Origin: an uncultured Eubacteriales bacterium
GTDB taxonomy: Bacteria; Bacillota; Clostridia; Oscillospirales; CAG-382
Direction of reading: 5' to 3'
NCBI GenBank assembly: GCA_934446095.1
Contig: CAKSDR010000030.1
Coordinates: forward strand, 1 to 14,305
Length of the DNA: 14,305 bases
The notes under the pieces were generated by a model, which was not told the origin of the DNA, ran no database searches, and worked only from the letters and a program-made list of their open reading frames with translations. Both the position numbers and the translations under genes were made by a program. Position 1 is the stretch's first letter. Each line of letters starts with the position of its first letter. Shown here piece by piece: positions 1-9,600 of the stretch.

Positions 1-134
1 GCATTGTCGTCGCCTACAATAATAACTGCAAGCCCGGGGGTTATATTTGTTTTTTTTACAAATTCCTCGGTCTGCCTTTTCAAATCCTGTCTTATTTTTG
101 CGCTTGTTGCTTTTCCGTCAATTATTGTTGCCAT
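1..134 (-). CDS. folD: FolD, methylenetetrahydrofolate dehydrogenase / cyclohydrolase (N-terminal fragment)
   Basis: Only the first 44 codons lie in the window; the gene continues past the left edge. The N-terminus reads MATIIDGKATSAKIRQ and then, from about residue 33, PGLAVIIVGDD. This is the characteristic opening of FolD (family pattern I-DGK-A, then PGLAV-VGDDPAS). FolD is a cytoplasmic bifunctional enzyme that interconverts 5,10-methylene-, 5,10-methenyl- and 10-formyl-tetrahydrofolate using NAD(P)+, feeding purine, formyl-Met and one-carbon metabolism. Two in-frame ATGs exist, at 140 and 134. I chose 134 because the GGGAGA ribosome binding site (141-146 on this strand) would touch the ATG at 140 but sits 6 bases from the one at 134. 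It lies 20 bases downstream of lgt and is probably co-transcribed with it. The catalytic part is outside the window, so integrity cannot be judged. Confidence 0.9.
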   Translation of the reverse strand, partial: MATIIDGKATSAKIRQDLKRQTEEFVKKTNITPGLAVIIVGDDN

Positions 135-154
135 TACCATTCTCCCTTTTTAAT

Positions 155-1030
155 TTAAAATTTCTCAACGTATCCGTCAAGTTTTTTGCAGTTTTTTCTT
201 GCCTTTATTGTAAAACAAGCAAGAAGTATCACGCCGGTTACGAAAAACAAAAGCGCAAGCAACTGCGATATTTTTATTTTTCCGATATATAAACTGTCCG
301 AGCGAAGCCCTTCGATAAAAAATCTTCCGAAGCCGTACCACGTAAAATACATTATCACTATCTGCCCGTCAAATTTTTTTCTTTTGTAAAAGGCGTTGAT
401 AATAAGCAACCCTATCGCGTTCCACACCGCTTCATACAAAAAAGTCGGATGAACCGTTATAGTTCTGCCTGTCTTAAAATCTTGTATCACCATTCTTAAA
501 AAAAAGTTATTTTCAAAGTCCGGAGTATGTACCACTTTCCCCAAAAACTCCGCATAATCAAGATTCCCGTATGCTTCTGCGTTGAAAAAATTTCCGAACC
601 TGCCTATAATCTGACCTATCATAACACCCGGTGCTGCAGCGTCGAGAACTTTTAAAGCCTTGATTTTTTTGAACCTTGATATTGCGATAATACTGAAAAA
701 TCCGCCTATTACCGCACCATATATTGCAATACCGCCGTTCCATATCGCTATCATGTCATAAAAATTATCGTACTCCGAAAGCGATGTTAAAACAAAATAT
801 ATTCTCGCGCACACAATCGATACCGGCACGGTTATAATGACATAGTCAAGCATATCGTCAAGCGATATGCCCTCCTGCCTTGCCCTGAACTGCGTGTATA
901 AAAACGCAAGTATAATGCCTATGCATATAACAATTCCGTACCACCTTATCTCGCGTCCGAAAAGGTGAAAGGCCGTATGATTAATAAGAACCGGTCCCAA
1001 TCCTATCCCCGGAAAAGAAATATAATTCAT
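155..1030 (-). CDS. lgt: Prolipoprotein diacylglyceryl transferase (Lgt)
   Basis: Lgt is a membrane enzyme that moves the diacylglyceryl group of phosphatidylglycerol onto the lipobox cysteine of prelipoproteins, the first step of lipoprotein maturation. The 291-residue product has about seven hydrophobic segments and the family landmarks: an N-terminal FPGIGLGPV, RWYGI at about 29-33, NGGIAIYGAVIGG at about 98-110, the Lgt signature GQIIGRFGNFFNAEAYG at about 139-155 (conserved Arg144), HPTFLYEAVWN at 194-204, and GFGRFFIEGLR at 233-243. The position taken by a histidine in E. coli Lgt is a tyrosine here (IYG). The length is normal. An upstream GTG at 1039 is in frame and overlaps the stop of the preceding gene. 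I prefer the ATG at 1030 because GAGG lies 9 bases before it, whereas AGAGG abuts the GTG directly. The gene lies in a tight run between the M16 protease gene and folD. The binding protein encoded at 11593 has a lipobox and is an expected substrate. Confidence 0.95.
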   Translation of the reverse strand: MNYISFPGIGLGPVLINHTAFHLFGREIRWYGIVICIGIILAFLYTQFRARQEGISLDDMLDYVIITVPVSIVCARIYFVLTSLSEYDNFYDMIAIWNGGIAIYGAVIGGFFSIIAISRFKKIKALKVLDAAAPGVMIGQIIGRFGNFFNAEAYGNLDYAEFLGKVVHTPDFENNFFLRMVIQDFKTGRTITVHPTFLYEAVWNAIGLLIINAFYKRKKFDGQIVIMYFTWYGFGRFFIEGLRSDSLYIGKIKISQLLALLFFVTGVILLACFTIKARKNCKKLDGYVEKF

Positions 1031-1035
1031 AAAAT

Positions 1036-2325
1036 TCACCCTCTTTGCAGCGGAAGTATTTTTGAAATTACCATTTTATCTTCGGAAAAGTCGCGTTTTA
1101 ACCTTTCTTCGACGTCGCTTATCGTAACTTCCGATATTACCTCCGGAAAATCAAGCATATCCCCGTCCAGGAACGCAAATGACAAAAATTCGTTTGCAAT
1201 ATTTTCAGTGCTGTCGAACGAACGTATATTTCCGGCATAATATATCTTTTTTACCCTGTCAAATTCTTCTTTTTCAAAACCGGATTTTTTAAATGTTTCA
1301 ATTTCTTCCTTTATTCTTTTGAAAACCTTGTCGGGGTCAGACGAATAGCCGGAAATTTCGCAAAATCCGAAATTTCTGTGCGCTTCATATCCATATGAAA
1401 AAGTGGAATTTATAAGCGACTTTTCATAAAGTTCCGTGTAAAAATCACCTGATTTGCCGAAAAGCAATTCAAGTATGATGCCGTACTCAGCTTGCTTTTT
1501 CATAAGCGCGCGTCCGGAACAGGGCTGATCTGCATCTTTTATTCCTACCGAAAACATAGGCATTGATACCTGCAGCGACTGGGACACTTCGCTTTTGCAA
1601 ACGTTTTCCGGTTCTTCGGGATAAATTCTCTGTGCCGAGAAATCTTCGGCTTCTTTCAAAACTTTATCCGCAACCTTTAAAACGTCGTCCGGCGAAATAT
1701 CTCCGCACACGCAAAGCGCCATATTTCTGAGATTATAAAAACTTCTGTACGCGCAGTATAAAAGTTCCGGCGTAATTTCGGCTATCGTTTCTACAGTACC
1801 TGCGGTGTCAATTTTTGCCGGATGGTTAAAGTAAAGACCCGTGAGCATATTAAAGTACAATCTCCACGACGGGTTATCGTCGTACATTCTTATTTCCTGG
1901 CCTATGATTCCCTGTTCTTTCTGCACGGTTTCTTTCGTAAAATAGGGATGCGTTACAAAACCCAGCAATATTTCAAGCGACGGAAGAAAATTTTCGGCAC
2001 ACGAAAAAAGATATACCGTTTTATCGCTTGTGGTGTAAGCATTTGCGTCGGCACCGAATTTTGCGTACTTTTCAAACGTATCGATTCCGTCTTCATTTTC
2101 GAACAGTTTATGTTCGAGAAAATGAGCGATTCCGTCGGGAAGTTTTTCTTTTTTGCCGTTTAGAATAAAGTTATTGTCTATGGATCCGAACTGCGTTCCG
2201 AAACCCGCGTACGCGGTTTTGAATTTCTTCGGAACAACGTAAATCTCAAGTCCGCTTTTATGCATTGTATAATAATATTTTTCTCCGATGCTTTTATTTT
2301 CTTTTATCTTGAAAACACCGCTCAT
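1036..2325 (-). CDS. ymfH: M16 family zinc metalloprotease, YmfH type (predicted active member of a pair)
   Basis: The 429-residue protein belongs to the insulinase/pitrilysin/processing-peptidase family (M16). It has the inverted zinc motif HFLEH at residues 68-72 (His68, Glu71, His72), with a downstream glutamate in EQGIIGQEI (Glu144) as the likely third metal ligand, so the protease site looks intact. The second, inactive half-domain follows from about residue 200. The length fits the roughly 430-residue bacterial half-size M16 proteins. Its start codon overlaps the stop of the upstream partner by 4 bases (ATGA), implying translational coupling. In Bacillus subtilis the equivalent adjacent pair ymfF/ymfH has been linked to 5-aminopentanol modification of elongation factor P. 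Whether that role holds here is inference. No signal peptide is visible, so it should be cytoplasmic. The family is certain; the YmfH assignment rests on pairing, order and length. Confidence 0.88.
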   Translation of the reverse strand: MSGVFKIKENKSIGEKYYYTMHKSGLEIYVVPKKFKTAYAGFGTQFGSIDNNFILNGKKEKLPDGIAHFLEHKLFENEDGIDTFEKYAKFGADANAYTTSDKTVYLFSCAENFLPSLEILLGFVTHPYFTKETVQKEQGIIGQEIRMYDDNPSWRLYFNMLTGLYFNHPAKIDTAGTVETIAEITPELLYCAYRSFYNLRNMALCVCGDISPDDVLKVADKVLKEAEDFSAQRIYPEEPENVCKSEVSQSLQVSMPMFSVGIKDADQPCSGRALMKKQAEYGIILELLFGKSGDFYTELYEKSLINSTFSYGYEAHRNFGFCEISGYSSDPDKVFKRIKEEIETFKKSGFEKEEFDRVKKIYYAGNIRSFDSTENIANEFLSFAFLDGDMLDFPEVISEVTISDVEERLKRDFSEDKMVISKILPLQRG

Positions 2326-3608
2326 TCGTCTTCACCGCCTTTTGTCATTTCCGTTCCCTTTAAAAAGTATACTGTATCGAGTTTCACGCTTTTTGCGCAC
2401 TCGACAATATCGTCCCTGCATACTTTTTTTGCATTTTCTATAACTTCTTCGGGACTTTCGAAATTTCCCGCAAGAATTCGGGAAAGATACCATGAAGATA
2501 AAGAAACCGCACTGTCGTCAAGTTCCCTGTAAGAATTTATAAGAGACTTTCTTGCAGCTTCAAGTTCTTCATCCGAAATATTCCCGTTTTTAATATTTTC
2601 CAACTGCAGACAAATTTCAGAAAAGGCTTTTTCTTTGTTTTCAACTTCAATTCCGCTTGCAACGGTCAAAATTCCCTTATGCGCGTCGGGTATTGAACGG
2701 CAGTAATAACATAAACTCAGTTTTTCCCTGACGTTTAAAAAAAGTTTGCTTGTGGCAGAGCCACCGAACAATTCGTTAAACAGCGCAAATTTTGTATAAT
2801 TGCTGTCGGGCAGAACATATCCCTGAGAAAAACCGAGCACAAGTTTCCCCTGATTTACAGGCATTTCTTCGGTTACTTCGTTAACGTTTTCGCGCGATGT
2901 GAATTTTTCACATGAAAAGTCATAGATTTTTCTGTTTTTCAAAACCGAAAACTTTTTGCAAATTTTATTTTTAACCGAATTTTCATCCTGCGAACCTGTA
3001 TAAAATATTTCAAATTTTGCGCGGGACAGCAATTCTTTATAAAATTCGTAAAGATTTTTTTCATTTATCTTTCCGACGCTTTCAATTTTGCCGAGTTCGC
3101 TTACCGCAAAATTCTGCCCACGGCACATTTCCTCATGGCATCTTTTTATTGCGTATGCATTTTTATTGTTAATCTGGGCGTTTATGGAATCGCACAGGTT
3201 TGCCTTCTCGCCGTCAACATACTCTTTTGAAAATGCTCCGTTTTCAGTAAAGGGGCAAAATAAAATCTCGCATACGATATCAATAACTTCCTGCAGAATA
3301 TCCATTTTTTCCGGAAGAAATTCTTCCTTTAGAAAATTGCATAAAAACGCGACTATCTGTGACTCCCCTCTTTTGTAAACCACAGGCTCGATAAATGTGC
3401 CGTAAAGAGAGTCCAGTTTTTTATTCAGCGCACGCATGTCCGGATAATTTTCCGTGCCCCTTTTAAGAACATATACAAGCAGAGCGGCAAGCGATGCGGT
3501 TTCTTCCTTAAGGGGAAGAATGGCATTGATACACAAATAATCGGTTTTATATTTTTCGGAAGGTATTGTATTTAAAAATATTCCGTCTGAAATTTCAATT
3601 CTTTTCAT
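2322..3608 (-). CDS. ymfF: M16-like protein lacking the zinc site, YmfF type (predicted inactive partner)
   Basis: This 428-residue protein has the M16 fold layout but no HxxEH motif. Where the active partner has HFLEH, this one reads ALLVY at about residues 42-46, just before KRGT. It keeps the family's C-terminal substrate-binding block: FGGSATSKLFLNVREK at 280-295, with Arg293 and tyrosines 300-301. That is the usual division of labour in heterodimeric M16 enzymes, with one subunit cutting and the other supplying the Arg/Tyr block, so a heterodimer with the adjacent HFLEH protein is the simplest reading. A similar pair in B. subtilis (ymfF/ymfH) affects EF-P modification; that function is inferred here only from similarity of arrangement. 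The ATG at 3608 is preceded by a good GGGGAG ribosome binding site (3615-3619 on this strand). It appears to be the first gene of the ymfF-ymfH-lgt-folD run, 75 bases downstream of the giant glucan synthase gene. Confidence 0.87.
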   Translation of the reverse strand: MKRIEISDGIFLNTIPSEKYKTDYLCINAILPLKEETASLAALLVYVLKRGTENYPDMRALNKKLDSLYGTFIEPVVYKRGESQIVAFLCNFLKEEFLPEKMDILQEVIDIVCEILFCPFTENGAFSKEYVDGEKANLCDSINAQINNKNAYAIKRCHEEMCRGQNFAVSELGKIESVGKINEKNLYEFYKELLSRAKFEIFYTGSQDENSVKNKICKKFSVLKNRKIYDFSCEKFTSRENVNEVTEEMPVNQGKLVLGFSQGYVLPDSNYTKFALFNELFGGSATSKLFLNVREKLSLCYYCRSIPDAHKGILTVASGIEVENKEKAFSEICLQLENIKNGNISDEELEAARKSLINSYRELDDSAVSLSSWYLSRILAGNFESPEEVIENAKKVCRDDIVECAKSVKLDTVYFLKGTEMTKGGEDE

Positions 3609-3639
3609 ATTGTCTCCCCGAATAAATAAATATATTATT

Positions 3640-3668
3640 ATATTACTACAAATCAGGCTTTATATCAA
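3640..3668 (-). promoter_or_regulatory. Possible promoter for the ymfF-ymfH-lgt-folD run
   Basis: On the minus strand TTGATA (3663-3668) lies 17 bases before TAATAT (3640-3645). A perfect TATAAT also occurs at 3637-3642, but its spacing from TTGATA is 20 bases. The region is very AT-rich, so chance matches are likely. It sits 30 to 60 bases ahead of the ymfF start. No terminator hairpin is visible between the glucan synthase stop (3684) and ymfF, so transcription could also come from upstream. Confidence 0.35.
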
Positions 3669-3683
3669 TACCATTTCACATTT

Positions 3684-6600
3684 TTATATTTTCCTGTAGT
3701 ATATTTTTACCTCATGTTTTCCCGGAATTACAGGAATTTCAAAACCGCTGCATTCTTTTCCGTCAAATTCCGCCATTTCGCTGTCGGAAATAAAATACAA
3801 AATTTTATACTCGGATTTTCCGATGCGGATATTTACGGTACTTCCGTCAAGTCTTTCCGGGAAAGGATACGCCGTGTCCTTTGAAAAAACAATCTTTGCG
3901 TGTTCACTTTCAATTTCCGATAAGAAAATTCCAAAAAACTTTTCAAGCATTGTGCGGTAATACCAGCCTGCGGCGCCCGTGTATTGGGTCCAGCCGGCGC
4001 GTCCTCTGTTTTCGGCATTCGAATAAATATCGGCGGCAATGCAGTAAGGTTCCGCAAAATATGCTTCTCTTATATTTTTATCGCACGAAAAACTGCACCT
4101 GAAAGCCGGATTTGAATAAAGAAGTATTTGTTCTCCGCATCTCAGAAATTCCGAAGCCTTATTTATCCGTCCGAGTTTTTTCTCGGACGATGCCATGCAA
4201 AAGTATCCGTACGCTCCCCAGATGGCGGCATGAGTATATTGTCCGCCGTTTTCGCGAAGCCCGCTTACATACCCTTTTACATAACCGGGATTTTTCTTTC
4301 CGTCGGAAAAAGGTGGAGAGAACAGTTTTAAGATTTTATACTCTTCGTCAAAAAGTTTCGAATACGCGTTCAAAAGCGAACTTTCAGCAATCGAAATATT
4401 GTCATACACACTTGATATTGCCGAAAAACACTGAGGAAGAATATCAATTTTGCATTCCTCACTGTCTGCGCTTCCGAGTTTTTCGCCGTCGTCATAAAAT
4501 CCCCTTATAAAATACCCGGAATCCTTGTCATAGCAATTGTCAATTATATTTTTCTTTAATACTTTCGCAATGCTCCTGTAAGTTTTTGCCCTGTTGATGT
4601 CTTTTTTTATTTCACATACTCTTGAAAACTTGTCAAGTACAAGTTTTAGAAACATTCCGAGCCATACGCTTTCGCCTTTTCCGCCAACTCCTATATTTGA
4701 AAAACCGTCGCACCAATCGCAGCTGCCGATAAGAGGTATGCCATGCGCCCCGAAGCGCGAAAGAACATACTCAACCGCCCGCACGCTGTGAAAATACAAA
4801 CTTTCGCGAACGTCTGACTTTTGGGGGCTAAAGTATTTTTCCGTTTCGTTTTCTGAAAGTTCCGGACCTTTTATATAAAATATACTTTTGTCAAGAAAGA
4901 GCGTGTCGCCGGTATATTCGCAGTAACAGCTTACCGCATACGGAAGAAAAAGGCAGTCGTCGGAACATTTGGTGCGTACACCCCTGTGAACCGATTGTTG
5001 GTTTTCCGATATATTGTGCCACCAGTGAAGCACATCCCCCTTTTCAAACTGATGAAAAGCGCATCTGTAAATGTGGTTTCTTGCGCGTTCCCTGTCGGAA
5101 TACATGAGAGCGAGAGCGTCCTGAAGCTGATCGCGAAATCCGTATGCTCCGCCCGACTGGTAAAATCCGCTTCTGCCAATAAATCTTGAAAAAGCATTTT
5201 GGTACGGCAGAAAGAAATTGAACATATATTCAAATGAATTGGTCACATCATCTTTATTCTTAAAGGAACAGGCGATTTCCGGAATGAATTTTCCCGCGAA
5301 AATTTTTTCGTCCGAAAATCCCCCGTCCTTGTCATTTACAGTCTTTTCAAAAACCTTTTCATATACTTCAAATTTTTCCGAACCCCCGAACACAAAGCAG
5401 CACTCGTCTTTATTCTCAAACATTATATAAATTCTGTCGTATTCTTCGGAACTGCAATTTAAAAATACATTTTTTGTGTCAAAACTTATTTTGCCGAATT
5501 CTCCGCCGGGACAAAATCCGTATGCAAATCCCGTTTTTTTACTCATTGTTTCGGAAAGATTGTTTTTGAAAAACACGGTTTTGTCTTTTACAAAGCATTT
5601 AACATTTTTGCCGTCGTCTATACTTTTGCCCATTATCGGATAAAGCGAAAAATAAACCTTGAAATTGTCTTTGCGTTTTTCGGCAAATTTCAGTTTATAC
5701 ATTTTATATGGAAGATTTTCCGCGCAAAAAACCGTTATTTTGTATAAAAGTCCGTCTATATTTCCGAAATACTCGGCATAACCTTTTCCGAATACTGTCT
5801 TACAACTGCATGCAGCCGCATCGTAAAACTTCCCGTTTTTTTCAATATATATTATTTCTCCGCCGAATTCGTCGGCAATATCTCCTTTGAAAAATGTTAT
5901 TCTCTTCTCCGACGCATTGCCCAAAAACGTGTACCCGAAAGAATTTTGGGTTACAAGGCTCGAAATGTTGTTTCCTGAAAGCATATGCGAAAAGGGAAGT
6001 CTTATATCGTCTTCTTTTGTTACGCAAAACTCTTGACCGAAAAAATACCCTCCGTAAACTTTAAAGGCATCTTCCGGACAATTTTTTTCGGATTTTTGCC
6101 CGCTGGTATATACTATAGGGAAATATTTTACGCTTCCTTCTTTTTTCTGCTCCGCGTATTTTTCCGAAACTATATTTGTAATTTTCCGCGAAAATGACAA
6201 AATGCATTCGGTATCGTCTTTTACGCTTTCCCTCTCAAGCATGAAAATACCGCCGTTTTTCTTGTTTACATACTCTGCAAGACCGCATTTCCTTATTGTT
6301 TCAAAAATTTTTGTTTCGGCAATTCTGAAGTACTTTTCGGTTTCGGAATACAAAATTACAAAGTCGCAGAAAATATTTTCCATTGCAAGAAGTCTGTATA
6401 TCCTCAAATAATTTTCAAGAACCCGGCACAGAAAAACCGATGACAAAACAAAAGTAAAAATCGGAAAATCGCCGGATATGCCATATTTCCACAGAGTTTT
6501 TACGGAACACGTTTCATTTGCCAAAGGCATGTATTTTTGATTTTTACCAAAAAACACGGCGCTTAGCATTTCCGTCTGGGCTGAATTTTGCATATAAGGC

Positions 6601-9600
6601 ATGACGCCGCATGCGCACAGCAGTTGAGATGTTACTTCATTCTGAACCTCGCAGCATTTTTCGAATGAAACATTTCTCTGGAGCAGAATTTCCTCTCTTG
6701 CGTTATCGATGCTGTCGGCAAATGAAAGTATGAGTTCGTTTTCGAAGCCGTTTTTCGTATAAGGTATATGAGTTTTCAAAACGCATATCGGGTCAATACA
6801 CGCCCCGAGAGAAAACTGCGGCGGAACACTGAAAATATTGCCGAGTATCTTTTCATGACTTTTAGGGTTAAAAACATCCTGCTTTCTCGTGTCAAATGAA
6901 AATTCCCTCGACATGTCGAAAAATGCCGCTGCCATCACCCGTTCTTTATCTGAACCGCGCGGCCGTCTTTTGTAAAATAAAATTTTGTTTTCATCGTCCC
7001 AGAACGCTTCGATAAACAATGAAGAAAACGACGGGTGCGCGTCAAAATCACGTTTTGTGCAAAGTTGCGGGTAAAACACCGCGCAGTATTCCAAAAAACC
7101 CGACTTTGCATTCTGCAGATTCTGCACGCAGGAAAATTTTATTCTGAAACTTTGGAAAGCGCACTTTGATATTGTAAATTCGGTTTTTGCCGAAAAATCT
7201 TTTTTACCGTTCGTATATTTTTCCTCTTTTGAAACAAATTTTCCGCCCGATGCCGAAAACGAATACGCAAGATCGTCATTTTTTGCGCACAACGGCGTCT
7301 GCGCGTATTGTTCTCCGGACAATTTTATAAATGAAGAAAAATTATTTCCGGCAAAAAAAAGTTCATTTGAACTTTGCAGCGGCATAATATCTTTAAACAT
7401 CAGCGAAAAATGACCGCAGTCGGACATCAAAGCCGTTAAAGACCCGTCGGAAAGCGAAAACATTTTCGGATTGTCGAGAAAAACGTCCGTATAAATTTTT
7501 TCTTCCGAATAAATATTTCTTTGCGGCTTTTCCTGAACGGTAAAGGTTTTCGCGGCCTTTTTTATTACCGCGTTCACAGGTATCTTTTCTTCAAGCAGTT
7601 CGTATCCGCACGAAATTTTTGCGTCGTGCATAAATCTTTTCTGCATTAAATTGCCGAAACATGCGTTATCAAGCGACGCCAAACTCATACCCATATGATG
7701 CGACATATAACTCTTTACAATTTTATATTCGTCTTTCGTACGGCTTTTGGTAAAATCGCATGCTTCGTAAAATCCATATCTTCCGTACATGCCGAGTTTA
7801 GAAAGTTTTGACAAATTCAAAAGGGGTTTCCTTATATTTACGCACATTGCAATATATGACGAATACGGTGAAATTACAAGGTCGTCTTCAAGCCCTCTTT
7901 TAAGCCCGAGTTTCGGTATTCCGAACGCCTTGTACGCATAATTCATATTGCTGTCAAAAGAAAAATACGCGCTCTCGGAAATTCCGAAAACTTTGTTTTT
8001 TGCGTATCTTTCGCACTGCGCAAGAAATGCGTATCCTGCGGCTTCATATGACAGGGAGCCTTTATATACCGGAAGAAAAATAGGCGGCATAAAATATTCG
8101 AAAGCAGTTCCCGTCCATGAAGAAAGTCCTATATATCCGGATGAAGTTATAAGCATTCTGCCGAGTTTTTGCCAATGTCTTATATCTACTTTTCTTAATG
8201 AACAGGCAATATAACTCAGCGTTCTTGCTTCGCTCATAAACAAATCATAGCAGCCGTCGCTCATCTTTGCATTTTTGTTCTCGTCAAAATATACCCCAAT
8301 TGAGAACAGTTCTCTTTTTCTGTTGTAAATGCACTCAAAATCGGTATTATCTATTATTTTTTCAATTCTTTTTATAAGTTCGATAAGCCTTACTTCTTCA
8401 TTTATATAATCGGAAAGTCCCTCTTTCAGCGTTATAAGGCAGGCAATAAAGTTCCCCGTATCGACTGAAGAAATATATTCGGGCGAAAGTACCCGACAGG
8501 ATAAAGTATTATACCAGTTGTATAAATGCCCGTGCCATTTCGGAAGGGTTTCTATAACCGAAATCGTTTTATAAAGCCTCGTATAAAGTTCGGCGGTATT
8601 TATAAACCTGAAATCTCTTGCGCAAAGCACGCCCGTAAGATAAAGCCCTATATTTGTCGGTGACGTCCTGTGCGCCGTCGTGTATGCGGGAAACAACTGA
8701 ATGTTGTCCGGCGGAAGATGATTTTCGCTTTCATTTACCGTGTCCTTGAAAAATTTCCATATATCGCACGCATATTTTTCTAATTGTTTTTTCGTGCTGT
8801 CCTGGATCTGCGTCTTTTTGCCGGAAAAATCAAACGAGGTAAAATAAGCGCAAAGCGGAATTATAAAAAACATAAATCCCAGTACCTTCTGTCCTCCGTA
8901 AGGGGCAAAACAGAAAAGAACAAAGCCGAGTATCGCCGAAAAAATATTTTTCTGGATAAAGAAAAATATTCCTTTTCCGGAAGAATCACTCATCGCCGCC
9001 GTCACCCACTGAAGCATGTGTTTTTTCGTAAAAAGCATTCTTGTAAATGAAAGCAGCATTGCATTAAGTGTAATAAATGCGGATTTTGCAAGCATTGAAA
9101 TTAAAAACAGCATTCTGGTAAAACTCTGCCATATGCCGGCGCTGACACCTTTTGTAAAAAATCTGCGCGCAGCGCTTTTAAAGTCAAACCTTGACAACAG
9201 CGATATGCTTTCCAGCAAAAAAGGAATAATATATGGCATAAGCGCCGCAAACATCAGCGCATATGCAAAATAGAACCTGCAAAAACAAGAAAGTATAATA
9301 AGCGCAAGAGAAAAAACACAAACGCTTTCTCTTCTTACGTTGTCAAAAATTTTAAACCTCGACAACGCTGAAAAGTTATTTTTATATTTTTCAGAAAAAC
9401 GGTCTTTAAGAACAGGTTTTAAAAAACTTAGGTTCTGTACATCGCCTCTTATCCACCTATGATTCCTCTTTAAATACGATATTTCGTTTTTCGGAAAACT
9501 GTCGGTAAGTTCCATATCGCATATAAGCGCTGTCCTCAGCCTTTCCCCTTCCAGGATATCATGACTTAAAATGCTGTCGTCGGGAAAAGAATTGTTGTTT

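Noticed and set aside
4112..4510. A 132-codon open frame on the plus strand inside the glucan synthase gene.
   Set aside because: It lies wholly antisense to a well-conserved GH94 region, has no recognisable domain and an arginine/phenylalanine-rich composition typical of a shadow frame. Other plus-strand frames across 4000-11150 were rejected for the same reason.
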